Source of the DNA: Bryum argenteum
Taxonomy: Eukaryota > Streptophyta > Bryopsida > Bryales > Bryaceae
Direction of reading: 5' to 3'
Assembly: GCA_037043015.1 (NCBI GenBank)
Contig: CM073322.1
Span: forward strand, 13,837,601-13,901,600
Length of the DNA: 64,000 bases
The position numbers and the translations under genes were made by a program. The notes beneath the pieces were generated by a model that had not been told where the DNA came from, searched no databases, and saw only the letters and a program-made list of their open reading frames with translations. This document shows, in pieces, positions 31,591 through 43,126 of this stretch (within the stretch, counting starts at the first letter, position 1; each line of letters starts with the position of its first letter).

Positions 31591-31927
31591 TTATTGTGAT
31601 TATCTTAAGCTTTCCTTATTTTTATATAGAGACCTAATTATGCTCCTAGCTTAATAGAGTAGTAGCCTCTATTATGTCCTCGTTTTAGTATTATAGTGTT
31701 GACATGTGTGAATACACATGGTAATATACATGGTTGTACTTTGACATGTGTATATTTTAAGTACGGTTGAATATGAAAGGTGCAATCCCATAAATTTTTA
31801 TCTATTTCTTTAAATTTTGTATTCAAGAATGACATGATCTAAAGTTGTCGCAATGTTTTGGTTGTCTCAATTTAATTGGTTATAAGAGACATTGTTTATA
31901 TTTATAGTATGTTCTAATATCGAAGGT

Positions 31928-31929
<2 letters not shown>

Positions 31930-31968
<39 letters not shown>
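31930..31968 (+). repeat. 39-bp poly(A) tract
   Basis: An uninterrupted run of 39 A. It lies about 340 bases after the last recognisable coding piece of the VGHTHEDID pseudogene and on the same strand. Confidence 0.95.
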
Positions 31969-31973
<5 letters not shown>

Positions 31974-32296
31974 GGTAAGTTCTAACTCCAATTTTAGTAA
32001 TCGTCTCATTTTATTTGACATACATTTCAAAAGATTATGTCTGTGCCAATTGAAATTGAGATTGCAAATTGTCTCAATTTAATGAATACACCCTTCTTTG
32101 AATTAATGAATTTAATGAATACACCCTTCTTTGGATTAATGAGTTACTGCCATGCTTATATCCCCGAGACGTTGATTATAAGAACAATTAGATTGATTAT
32201 TTTCCTTCTTTCCAAGGTCCATGTAAACCAAGAGTGTTTACGGTGTTCAAACGATCACATTGAGTCAAACCATTTTGCAGAGACCAAGAGCGCTTG

Positions 32297-32504
32297 ATGG
32301 AGTCGATGCAATCTGAAGGTGGTGTGAGCATGAGCTCTAACCACAATGAGAAAGAAGATGCCAGCTTCTCAAGGTGGTGTGAGCATGAGCTCTAACCACA
32401 ATGAGAAAGAAGATGCCAACTTCTCAATCTCTGTAAAAGATGCAGCGAAGAATGTTGGTGTGAAAGATGCAGCGAAGAATGTTGCGATGGAGACGAAAGA
32501 CTAA
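32297..32504 (+). pseudogene. small ORF with VKDAAKNV repeats, broken by a 55-bp duplication
   Basis: ATG at 32297 opens MESMQSEGGVSMSSNHNEKE and runs out of frame at 32395 because of a tandem duplication. The second copy of the duplicated segment continues in another frame as SISVKDAAKNVGVKDAAKNV then AMETKD and a stop at 32502. The Lys/Asp/Ala-rich VKDAAKNV unit, itself duplicated, is loosely like group-3 LEA repeats. Too short and too broken to assign. Confidence 0.35.
32316..32425. repeat. 55-bp perfect-looking tandem duplication
   Basis: Two units starting aaggtggtgtgagcatgagc that differ at one base (agcttctc against aacttctc). 55 is not a multiple of three, so it shifts the frame of the small ORF that contains it. 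Confidence 0.9.
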
Positions 32505-33122
32505 GAAGAAGACGACGTACTTGTGGTGTTGAAATCAACAGTATTTTAGCACTTTGATTTGAATGTAGAGAGTGTGTCAATTCTCTTTAAACTTAGCAAA
32601 ATTTGATTCTTGCGCTTGTATGTATTGCTTGTATGTATTGGATGTTGCATTCAGCCTATCTTTGCATATCCTTGCACTAAGTTGATTTTCAGTTTGCTGC
32701 TCCCTGGTAGGATCTTAGTCTGTAGGAATGTTGTAAGTAGTGACCATGCTGATTCTTACTAAAAGGATTGATTGCTCATTTTATGCGAAATGGACTTACT
32801 CAAGCGTAAAGATCACTCTTTTGTAAAAAGCTTCTCAAAGTGCACCATAAAGAGATATGGGTTTGTAGAGAGACATAAACCAATATTACAACTAGGTTCG
32901 ACAACTGCATATAAAAAATGTTAAAGTGCATACTTATGATTATAGCTACATTTGTGGGGTACCATAAATGAAAAAATAAATAAAAAAATTAAAGTGTAGT
33001 GAACAACAAAAGCTAGCCGAGCTAGATTTCCAACTGCTGAGATTGTGCAAAAAACAAGAAATGTGCTTTTACCAATATAGTGCTTGTCTTTCCTACATTG
33101 GCCAAGACTCAAAGCCGCTGCT
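32505..33122. other. intergenic, no gene seen
   Basis: AT-rich. Nothing recognised before the target-site region of the TTAA element. Confidence 0.4.
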
Positions 33123-33164
33123 GTTGCTTTTCCCGGACGCCTTAGTATCTAGCTCATCAAATGC

Positions 33165-34148
33165 TTAATCCTTAAACGCCCAAGATGTCAAAAAACGACA
33201 TTTTGGATGTACATCAGAAACTTTGAAGAGCCGTATCTTCTTCATCTACGGTTCGTTTTGGATGAAATCACTTGGATTAGGTTCCAAATTAAGTCTAGTT
33301 TGTGTTGTAAAATTTGCAAGCCCATACAATAAACTATGAATTAATGGAATGCACTTTAGTGAAGACAACTCTTGCTTTTGGGTTTCCAAGCATGGGGCAT
33401 GTATTACCATTGCAAGCTAATTATGTGAAATTTAAAATAGTTTTTCATGAATTTTTTTTTCATGGTCATGATCTTAAGGTGATTCTTAACAACTTTTTAG
33501 TGAGAATCTTTTTTATCCAAATGATTTTGCTATTGGATTTGCAATGATGTTTTGTCAACAGAAAAAGTGAGAAAATGGATGATATTTGAAGAGCTATATC
33601 TCCCTCATCCACCGTTGGATTTCAACTTAATTTTTTGGATGGCCTCCAATTAGAGTCTAGTCTAAGTGGTAGATTGAAACCTTAACAAGATCGAAGATGT
33701 TTTGAAGATAAGGCATGAAATTGAATGCAAAGGGTCTAATTTTGGACTATTATTCCATTGTAAAATGTTCGGTAGTTTTTACCATTGCATGGCTTTTATT
33801 TGAGCCAAGAAATTTTTTTGATGAATTTTTGTTGGGTAAAGGACTTATTAAGATGAAGGTGAACATCTTTCTAGTTGGTGATTTTTTCATTGCAATAGGT
33901 ATATTGGTAGCATTTCCACCTCAAAGTGAAAATGATAAAATTTTGCAGTTTGTTTTTGATAGTAATATGTTATGATCTCCCGATCTATAAGGCCTCATGA
34001 CTCAAATTTTGGTCCACATGATCTTCGATAAGTCTATTACAAGTTTGTACGGTTGAGATCTTAATAGCTTCTCTTGATTTTTATCTATGACAATTTCTAT
34101 GGGAATGTGCTTTTCTGCTAAAAATAGGCTCGGGCGTTTAGGGGTTAA
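33165..34148 (+). mobile_element. full-length 0.98-kb TTAA element (non-autonomous, piggyBac-like ends)
   Basis: 984 bp from TTAATCCTTAAACGCCC to GGGCGTTTAGGGGTTAA. Terminal inverted repeats of about 13 bp lie immediately inside a TTAA on each side. Interior is AT-rich with no transposase. It is the inverse-orientation relative of 57063-58043. Ends of the form TTAA-CCC are those of piggyBac-type elements, which duplicate TTAA on insertion; this is known for the superfamily and supported here by the empty site at 34184-34262. Confidence 0.88.
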
Positions 34149-34183
34149 ATCAATGTGTCTCTTAAGAGTACTAAGATCTTATT

Positions 34184-34262
34184 GTTGCTTTTGCCGGACG
34201 CCTTAGTATCTAGCTCATCAAATTCTTAAATCAATGTATCTCTTAAGAGTACTAAGATCTTA
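34184..34262 (+). other. paralogous empty target site of the TTAA element
   Basis: This 79-base stretch equals the left flank of the element (33123-33164) joined directly to its right flank (34149-34183) by a single TTAA at 34226-34229, with three substitutions. It is a tandem copy of the target DNA without the insertion. Confidence 0.92.
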
Positions 34263-35204
34263 TACTTTAATTTGTGAACCTACCTTAATTAACGTACTCA
34301 TGTAAATTCTTGTGAAAAAACTGAATGTATTAAGTAAGAACATAACAAGGATATTCAAGAATCTTCAAACTTTGACAAGTTAACAATAAACGTTGATATA
34401 AGAGACACATTGATTGTATGTAACTACACAATTGTCAAAATCACCAAAACCAAGAATTTATTATACTTAAGTATGTTTTACATATGTTCTAACATCTTGA
34501 TGTTGAGGACAATCTAGAAACTACCCAACACTACACCTTTTCAAACAACATACTAAATTTTTGGCCTAGAACAATTTTTCATTTGTATCAAAAATTTAGA
34601 ATTCAAATTGTAACAACTTCATGTGGTGATATACTTTGAATTTTCGAAAGAGAAGGGTGAAAGGACAGGCCATTGTGTACATTAGCAGGTAGATATTTGG
34701 ATACAAAACTATCATAGAAGTTACACTGTAAAATCAATGCCGCTTTGAAACTTTATTCATGCCAAGAATTACAAATCTGCTTGTTTCAGAACAGATGAAA
34801 GATCAGTGCATGACAGGATTGAAAATGAAAATTTCCCTGCCTATCTCACCACAATCTAGAAGAAAGTTCCTCACAGAGTCACAATCCAACTCTTGGTAAA
34901 TCTCACCATATTCTTTTAATTGTGGAAAATCTATACCAGTTGTAGAGTTTAGAGAGTCCCAATCTTGCAGAAATTCCCAATTAAAGGAATATGGTGTTGT
35001 AAGCCTCCCACTCTAAATATGACTTGAGTCAATGGTAAGCTTGGGGTATCACTTTATGGACACACTAATTAGGTTATTTTATTGAAAGCCTCTAAAGTTT
35101 GTCTAATTTGCCCATTTTAATCAAGTAAAAAGACCCTAAAATGGAAAATAAAATATCATGCAACTCAATGATATCAAAGTATATATGCCTATAGAGTTTC
35201 TCTT

Positions 35205-35238
<34 letters not shown>

Positions 35239-37078
35239 CCATTCATAAATGAGGGATAAAATGCTGAATTTTGGGATTTGCTCCCATTATAGTGCACAAT
35301 GAATTAATTTTCTTAAAATTAAATAAATTATTTTGTATTCTATACAAGAAGATGTAGGTCATATTCAAAAAATATATTAATATAAAAATGGTTGAAATTC
35401 TATTTGCTTGATTCTATGGATTTTAGGTTAGTGAGACATAACTTACTTTTTCAACTATAAAATCAAATAAAATTACTTCAAAATATTTTTTTAATTTCTA
35501 ATTTTTTTTCTTGATACATTATAAGTATAGACAACTAAAATCACATCTAATGAAGTCTTACTGTATTACACTTTAAAAATGGATATGTTTGACACACCAG
35601 TATAGAGTGCACTTGTTCATGAGACAACCTTTTTGGGTACCTCAACCATACCATCGCCCATTAATTTATTTATTGTGCCAGGAGTGCATAGGAAGCATGG
35701 AAGAAAGTTGAAGAGAGCTTGGACGAAGTAACTACAAGGCCTCCCACGTCCTCTCGATGTCCCTAAGACTCTGAATTCTCTCTTTTATGAGCTTCATTAT
35801 CAATGCAAGGATTGAGGATGCCTTCACTAGAGTGAGTGCTTTGTGAAGACAAAGTTTGTTGAGATTCGCATGAGGGTTGCAAACTTCTAGACAAATATTC
35901 TGATTTGTATTCTAAGACTCAGTTGATATTGTTGTTGCTCCTGCATCTAGAATTTCACTTCATGAAAATTTCCCTCCCTACCTCACCAAAATCTAGAAGA
36001 AAGTTCAACACTTGCTACATTCTCAAACCTCTCACAGGTAAGTAAGTACTAGGGCGAAGTTTGTCATCAAGCAAAGTACATGATTCAAGCTGGTTCAAGC
36101 AAAGTATATGGACTCTTTCAAGCTGGTTCAACTCCAGCTGTTGTCACTCAATTTTTGAATACTTAGCCTTTATAATGGATTCTCTTGGTAAAATGGGCGT
36201 TACATAGCAAGTGGGGTTGGGCAAGAGTAGGATTTCTACTTACACTACATGATTGAGTGTATTACAACCCATGTTAGCAAAAGTGAAGTTTGCATCTCCA
36301 GCCTTTGAACAATGAATTTGGGACCCAAGAATTGTGAGTACAAGTCAAATTGTCATCGTACATTGAAGTGGCCCTACATGATTATATGGAATTGCAAAGC
36401 TCTATGATCAAAAGAACACTCTAAGATACTAAGTAAGAAGAAACGATGTGGTTGAAATGTGTTACAATCAACAATGTGTTACATTTTAAGAACGAGGTAG
36501 GTGAACCAACTTGGGGTGTAATATACGCCTTTTTCCTACATTCTCCCCACCCAACCTCTACCACCCCAACACATCTCGCCCGCCCGAATGTACCCCATAG
36601 CTACATGCCCCCACCCCACCCCTCAAAACCCACCTCAAGTGATCGTTCCGAGTCTCTTTTATCCCACCGATTCATTGTCTTTCAATCAAATAAACACCGG
36701 TTGTGATCTCACCTCAACATCCTCCTTTAGTTAGACTATTACCTCTCACAAGTAAGTAAATAGGCCGAAGCTTGTCATCAATCAAAGTACATGACTCAAG
36801 TACACCACATGCCCATGCAACAAAATTATGCAAAGTGCTACATTCTGGGTACCACTTCTACCACCTTGATTCCTCAAAAACGTCGTCAGTCAACATTTGA
36901 TCCTGCATCTGCATTGTGTGACCACCCATTCATGAACCTGTTTTCTCATGAACCTGTTTTCTTGTGCCAGTTTCAGCCTTAATACCAATTCGGAGTTTGC
37001 ACTGAGAACGATTCATCCGTTTATGTTACTGTCCAGTCTAGGGTTTGCATTGGGTTCCTCCGCGTGGGGAGGAGAGAG
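34263..37078. other. gene-poor DNA before the U2 gene
   Basis: Contains a 28-bp T run (35208-35235) and two pairs of short duplicated segments: atgaaaatttccctgcctatctcacc near 34825 and again near 35955, and ctctcaca(g/a)gtaagtaa near 36034 and 36746. The frame at 36446-36706 is Pro/His-rich without a domain. No exon is supported. Confidence 0.4.
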
Positions 37079-37269
37079 GGCTGCGCCGGCCAAGGAGGTA
37101 GTGCCATACCAAGGCGACGCGCGCGGGTCCAGGCAGCAAGCTGCCAGATAGCCCCGCTCCCTAGAAAAATGAGATTAATATCATGAGGATCGATGATCCC
37201 CGTATCAGATATTAAACTGATAAGAACAGATACTACACTTGATCTTAGCCAAAAGGCCGAGAAAGGTAC
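37079..37269 (-). ncRNA. U2: U2 spliceosomal snRNA
   Basis: The minus strand from 37269 begins GTACCTTTCTCGGCCTTTTG and continues through GGCTAAGATCAAGTGTAGTA, i.e. the invariant 5' third of U2 including the GUAGUA that pairs with the intron branch site. Stem-loop II carries paired changes (GGGGATC opposite GATCCTC), so the stem is kept. A U-run CATTTTTC at 37164-37171 sits where the Sm site is expected but ends in C instead of the usual G. Stem-loop III is GGCAG-CTTG-CTGCC and stem-loop IV is GGTA-TGGCAC-TACC. Length about 191, normal for plants. The first base is G where A is usual. U2 forms the core of the U2 snRNP that selects the branch site. Confidence 0.92.
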
Positions 37270-37291
37270 GCCTCTCTACCCAAACTCCAAG

Positions 37292-37343
37292 CATTATGTA
37301 CCCCGACTCTGGCCCTTAGCCGCGCGCGTAATATGTATGGGAC
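37292..37343 (-). promoter_or_regulatory. plant snRNA promoter: USE and TATA elements of U2
   Basis: On the minus strand GTCCCATACAT at 37343-37333 matches the plant upstream sequence element RTCCCACATCG at 7 of 11 positions, 64-74 bases before the RNA start. TACATAATG at 37300-37292 fits the TATA-like box about 25-30 bases before the start. The gap of 32 bases between them is the long spacing that marks RNA polymerase II snRNA genes in plants rather than the shorter polymerase III spacing. Confidence 0.6.
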
Positions 37344-38189
37344 AATCAAGTTCAGGAACAGGCTCTCACTAAAGGACTCACATTCAGGACTTGCAAAAGC
37401 TTGCTAAGCATAGTAGGCGTCCCCAGCCTGGACTGACGATGACGAATCTTCATCGACTTCAGGTGTACCCGCTTCCGCAATAAATCCTGCTGCACCTCAC
37501 AAGTTCACAAGTTCACCAGTCCTGCATGCGTATGAGGATGTATCAGGGCTCTCTCGGAGTCCCGGCCGGCTTTCAAGTGATACAAAGCAAGCAAGGAACC
37601 TCCTGAATCATCACTCAATGAGCTCAGACTCAGCTGCCCATGCTCTGTCTCTCCATCCTCTGCGCCCATGCAGCAACATATCATTCAATGAGAGAGACGA
37701 AGATTATCTGGCTTCTAACAAATTCAATGGATGTATGTCATTTGCCTAGAACGGCAGCAGAATAAATATTGTTCGGACCAAGGCTCTCCTGATGATTGTT
37801 CAGAAACCACTCTGTCAATTGATCACACCCTAAATTGTGGTCATCACATCATGCACGCGAGCTATGGCCATCCATGCATGCATTGGATATGTATGGTGAT
37901 AGTTACATGCATCGGACATGCATGTCTCATTATGGATGTATTTGACATAGATCATCAAAAGGTCTAATAAATCAATGTGAAAGTAATAGTAAAGGAAGGA
38001 AAATGGTAAATTGTGTATGATTTGATGTTATATGAATTATGGTTGCCTTTAGGTTATAGGATAATGTGTGTCTTAGACAATCAGATGTGTGTTAGTGAAA
38101 AAAGTACTATAAGTTTTAGGGTAAGTTGAATGACTGAGCACTTTATTGACGTCTACCTCATAAAGAAAAGTGTTGTTTGTTATCTAGAT
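37344..38189. other. intergenic, no gene seen
   Basis: Upstream of U2. Contains a short region of repeated CATGCAT words (37850-37925). No exon recognised. Confidence 0.4.
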
Positions 38190-38538
38190 CAAAAAAAATT
38201 CAACTACAAAGTTGTTGGGATGCATCTAAATTTCAAACCTATGAAAAAAAATTCATGAAAAACTATTTTAGATTTCACATAATTGGCTTGCAATGGTAAA
38301 ACATGCCAAATGTTTGAAAACCCAAAAACAAAAGCTGCCTTCACTAAAATCCATGCCATTTATTCATACTTTATTTTATGAGTCTGAAATTTTTACCACA
38401 TAAACTAGACTTGATTTGTGACCTAACCCAAGTGATTTCGTCAAAAACGGAGTTTAAATGAAGAAGTTATGGCTCTTCAAAGTTTCTGCCCTTCATCCAA
38501 AATGTCGTTTTTCGACACTAGGGACGTTTAGGGGTTAA
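38190..38538 (+). mobile_element. 3' fragment of the 0.98-kb TTAA element
   Basis: Matches one end of the element (caagtgatttcrtc, ttcatccaaaatgtcgtttttcgaca) and finishes GGACGTTTAGGGGTTAA at 38538. The other 60% of the element is missing. Confidence 0.8.
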
Positions 38539-38794
38539 TTTGCCAATAAGAATTCATATACTTTATTTTTAGAGACTAAGAATGTTCACATGTTGTGAAG
38601 GAAGACGACATGGCCCCTTGACCTTAGTTTCCATGAAAAATAAAGTGCAAAGAGTCCAAATAATTAGCTTTTATTATAGTATGAATCATTGCGGTGAACA
38701 TACAAATCCCATTGTGTGCCTTTAGTCAACATTTCAGTGTGCAAAAAATTTAGCGAGGCCTTATTATTAGGCTTCAAAAGTTCATCACTAAATC

Positions 38795-38965
38795 CAAGAA
38801 CACGTATTATTTGAATCTTTATAATTTGAATATTCAATGATTTTGAGAAAACACAGTTGAGCTTGAGTCGAGCTAAATGTACCCAAAGATTGGATACTTC
38901 CGACTCGAGCTAAACAGTATTTTCCCAAAATCATTGAATATTCCCATTATAACAAAATACGTGTT
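38795..38965. mobile_element. fold-back MITE with CTCGAGTC-type centre
   Basis: AACACGTATT...TTATAATTTGAATATTCAATGATTTTG is inverted at AAAATCATTGAATATTCCCATTATAA...AATACGTGTT, arms about 70 bases. The loop region contains gagtcgagctaaatgtaccc. A decayed relative with aagctaaactgtacccatagattgggtac is at about 39596-39790. Confidence 0.7.
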
Positions 38966-40155
38966 CAAGTCCAAGAGTTCAAAAAATATGATTCCACTAG
39001 GCTAGCACAAGCTTTCAATTGCACATGCTATACAATTATCTCACTCTTGCAATGCAGAAGTGTAATATCCCATCAAGAATGTCTCATTTCACCCAAAACT
39101 TGATGAAAATCCTGGTAAAAACACCACAATTCTACCCTTGGTTGATTCATGCAACCCTCACTTCTTTCATTGTGCCTTGCTTTTGAAGCAGCCAAAAGAT
39201 TACACATCAGTTTGAGCAACATATTCTGTACCAAAGCAGATCTCTACAATCCGAAACAACACTTTTTAATATTGTTTTATCACTTTTTTTTTTACCAAAC
39301 AAAGTATCAATCATCTGAAGAATGCATCACACTTTTTTAGCTTTCACCTGCAAATGTATCTTTAGAGATCTATGCTGTACTTGTGGCGCAGTATGATATG
39401 TTGTAGTGATGATGATGTACTTTACTTTTTTTTTGAAATCCTAAGCTTTATTTCATTTTTAGCCAAATTGATTTTACGTAAATCATTGGCTAAGTAAGGG
39501 AAAATTGCATAACTAGTGATTAGGGGTTCATCATTCACCTATAAATAACATCATATCTGAAATTTTGGTAGATTTCCAACCTCTCACTTTACTCATAGCT
39601 TAGCTCGAATCAAGCTAAACTGTACCCATAGATTGGGTACTCCACTGAAACCGAACAAAATAACCAATTGTTAGCATTTTCAAATGGCCAGAACTTACTC
39701 AAATTCTGTCCAAATTGGGGTGTTTTTTGACATCTACATGCTCAAGTAAACTTTCCCAAGATCATGAAATTTTCCCATTATAATGAATGTGGTGTTGAAT
39801 GAGATTCATTGCACAATAGGGAAATCCCCTTAAGAAAAGAAAAGGAATGAGCCAGGGCTTCCGTGCGATTCCTTTTCTACCTCACGTGATGATAACCTCA
39901 ATCAGAAGTTTCATACTTTCGAATAAAGTGAGATCATGAAAACTGGTACCCTCTGTATCATACTGCGCTATAAGTAAGTACTATCATGATCACTACAACA
40001 TGTTCTATCGATCGATCTTCTATCTTCTTTCAGTTGTTGGAGTTGGGTGAAGTGTCTTCCGTTCAAGCACGATTGCTCAAGGGAGAGAATCATCGCCATA
40101 CCAGCTGCTAGCTTCATCTTCTTCAGTCTCGAAACCTTAGTTATTTTTAGTAGCG
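38966..40155. other. upstream region of the SABATH gene
   Basis: Contains the decayed relative of the preceding MITE and the promoter side of the methyltransferase gene. No coding exon seen. Confidence 0.4.
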
Positions 40156-42369
40156 ATGGGGAAATCCGTGATCACTGGCATGGCAGGAGGCGAGGGTGAG
40201 CACAGCTACGCCAGAAACTCCCACGTTCAAGCTCGTTCCATCGATCTCATCATGAAGCCCTTGCTGGAGGAAGAGATTAGCGAACTGGCAGTGCTGCAAG
40301 GGCAGAGCAGCATAAAAGTGGCTGATCTGGGATGCTCTACGGGTGACAACACTCTCCGCCATGCCCAGATGATCTGGGAGAGCATCCACAAGCATTATGG
40401 TGGTGGAGTTGCTGCTGTGGAGCATTATGGTGGTGGAGATGCTGCTGTGGAGGTGCACTACTTCTTCTCCGACTTGCCCACCAACGACTTCAACACGCTA
40501 TTCCGGCAGCTGCAGGAATGGGAGTCGAAGATGGCTCAGAGCATGTCGTCGTCGTCGTCCACGACCAAGTTGTATGCTGCTGCAGCTCCAGGCTCGTTTT
40601 ACAAGCGACTGTTTCCTTGTGGGAGTCTTCATATCGTCCTCAGCACTTGGTCCCTGCATTTCTTGTCTCAGGTACTGCACATCAATTGTCACATCATACA
40701 GTTGTGATTTCCAAAACATGTCTTTAAATTTCCTGCTAGCAAAATGTATTACTACAAGGTATGCCTCCCGTGAGACCTTCAAGGATTAAAGTCAATTGAA
40801 TCTTGATTTGGGTCATTTGGAGAGATACGTTAACAATTTCATGATAAAATGGGTTGTTATGAGCAAGAGTAGGTTCCAGAGGGGGTGACGGATAAGAGAT
40901 CTCCGGCATACAACAAGCATCAAGTGCATATTCCAAGAGGAAGGACTCCTGCAGCTGTAGTGGAGGCTTATGTACATCAAGCCAAGAAGGACCTTCATGA
41001 TTTCCTTTCATGTCGAGCTCGGGAAGTTGTCTCGGGTGGTCTGGTGGTGTTGCTACTTGCCGGTCGTGAAGATGAGGAGCATCCGGACAATCAATTTGGA
41101 GAACGTTTGGAACATGGAGCTAATTTTGGTCCCTTGTTTGAAGAAACATGGAGAACACTTGTTCTTGAGGTAAAGTAGCTTACTACCATCTATCATTTGG
41201 GATATGAACGTCAACTCTGAAAGTAGATTATTCAAATTCATTGATTGGTGACATCGTAAATACAATGTTGAATTAATTTAGCAAAAAGGCTTAATACAAA
41301 ATTACCTTGCCAGTATGGTCATATTCGTTAATTTGAGGCTTTTTCACATTCTCATTGTAATTCTTGATTTTAATGTATTCAATTGATTTTGTGAGTAATC
41401 CTATATTTGTAATTGATAATTTTTACTATACATAACAAGGTTATTGTCGACTCGTAGATACTCTAAAATTAGGAAGTCTGAAGTAAGTCCGGATTGTCTA
41501 AAATTGGTTGCTAATGTGAGAGAAAAATAGGTATGCATTATACAATCCATGAGTTGGGCTAAGATGGTACAAAATTTCTAGCCCAAAAAAGTATATTTTT
41601 TTCTAACTCAAAATTGTGACAAGTATCGTATATGCTCGTATATAAATATACTCTTTATCTTCATTAAAAACACAATTCATAAATAAAAACTTCCAACATC
41701 GGTAACAAATTGTGTATATGATTATCATATTATGGGACCGTAAACCCCTAAAAGTTCCTTTTCTTTAATTGACATACAATTCAATACCACACGCCACTAA
41801 AATTATGCTTTGTCATTACGATCATGTATTGGTATAGTGATCTTTTACCCAATCGTGCATCATGGGTGTACCCTATTTAGTTTCTAATTGACCATGTTCA
41901 TACTTTTCTTGATATCTTCATAGAAAAATCCACCTCTACCCCTAGAAATAATGGAATGTGGCATGTGCAATCACTCATAAGCTTCTTTGGATTTGGATAA
42001 TAGGGAATAATAAGTGAGGAAACGTACTCCTCCTTCAACATTCAAGCCTATGCTTGTAGTTTGAAGGAAGTAAAGGTAGCAGTGGATGCCACAAACGCAT
42101 TTCAAATCAAGAAGCTTCAACAATTTGAATACTCCTTCTTGGACGTTGAGGAAGAGAAAAGAGTCCTTGCCGACCCCGAAGCATTTGCTCAATTCTACGC
42201 AACTTTTATCGGAGGCGTTATGCGTTCCTACATCGCTGATCACATTGGTCATGACAACATCGACAAATTTTTTCAATGCCTAGCACAAATTGCAAGAGAA
42301 GCAATCAAACAGAAACGTATTAACAAGATAGCTCTGATAGTGACCTTGGTGGTCCTCATTCGTAAGTGA
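40156..42369 (+). CDS. SABATH-family carboxyl methyltransferase
   Basis: Three exons, 40156-40671, 40873-41169 and 42004-42369, all GT-AG and in phase 0, give 392 residues. Family signatures in order: EHSYARNSHVQ near residue 20 (SYAxNSxxQ), the SAM-binding VADLGCSTGDNT, FFSDLPTNDFNTLF, PGSFYKRLFP followed by LSTWSLHFLSQVPEGV, and GIISEETYSSFNIQAY in exon 3. These enzymes are soluble, plant-specific and transfer methyl from SAM to the carboxyl group of small molecules such as salicylate, jasmonate, gibberellin or indole acetate; the substrate cannot be predicted here. Exon 1 contains an in-frame 30-base tandem duplication (40393-40452) giving HYGGGVAAVEHYGGGDAAVE, which lengthens the loop before FFSDLP. 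The 834-base second intron is AT-rich. The last codons are CGTAAGTGA, overlapping a donor-like GTAAGT, but the stop fits the family end. Confidence 0.92.
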
Positions 42370-43126
42370 TAAACATCAATGCATAGAATTAGGACACCCA
42401 TACCCTACCTAGAATGAAAGGCATATAAAAAAAAATATATATTCAGTCTAGCTTTCCTCTAAAGCCCGCCATCACAATGGATCGAAACTCAAAGAATAAA
42501 AAAAACCCCAAAAGTGATACACTACAATTCCTTTCCAAGCTTCTCCTCATCTCTCTTAGCCGAAGCTAGCCAATGTTGTCTTACAGACAAAATGTCCTAT
42601 TCATTAGACAACCTTGAAACTAGCCATGTATTCGACAATGTTAGAATTGTTACAATGGACATTGATGGGGAGTAGCTTCTTGACTAGTGAATCTTTGCGA
42701 CTTGTTGGTGGCAATCCTCTTGAAAGCAACCCTGCATGTAAATGGAACCATATATGCACTTGCAATACAAAACTTGAAGGTGAAATCTCACATTTTTGCA
42801 TACATTACATATGTTTGATTTGGCAAGGTGGTCCCTTTTCTGTTATTGTATCCAAAGTTGGCTTGACGATGATGCCCACCCATCAGCCAAAGTGCAGTAA
42901 TTCTGTGACCTGCAGATTTCCATTCTTTTTCGATGTAAGCTTGGTTTCTTTGTTTCTTGCTCCGGGAGCGATCAATGTATCAATCAACTCTCTGAGCAAT
43001 TTATCATGCATTCAAAGCAGATCTCTTCCTCCTGACAATCGTCGATCTTCAGCTTTCAACTACACCAATTCCAATCGTAACCGGCAGATTGAGGTTTCAT
43101 CAAGCCTCATTGCATTCATCCTCATC
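42370..43126. other. intergenic between SABATH gene and fold-back element
   Basis: No gene recognised. The frame at 42614-43159 has no domain and its end lies inside the fold-back arm. Confidence 0.4.

Noticed and set aside
36446..36706. Pro/His-rich frame
   Set aside because: No domain, no codon-bias support, and it lies in C-rich low-complexity DNA.
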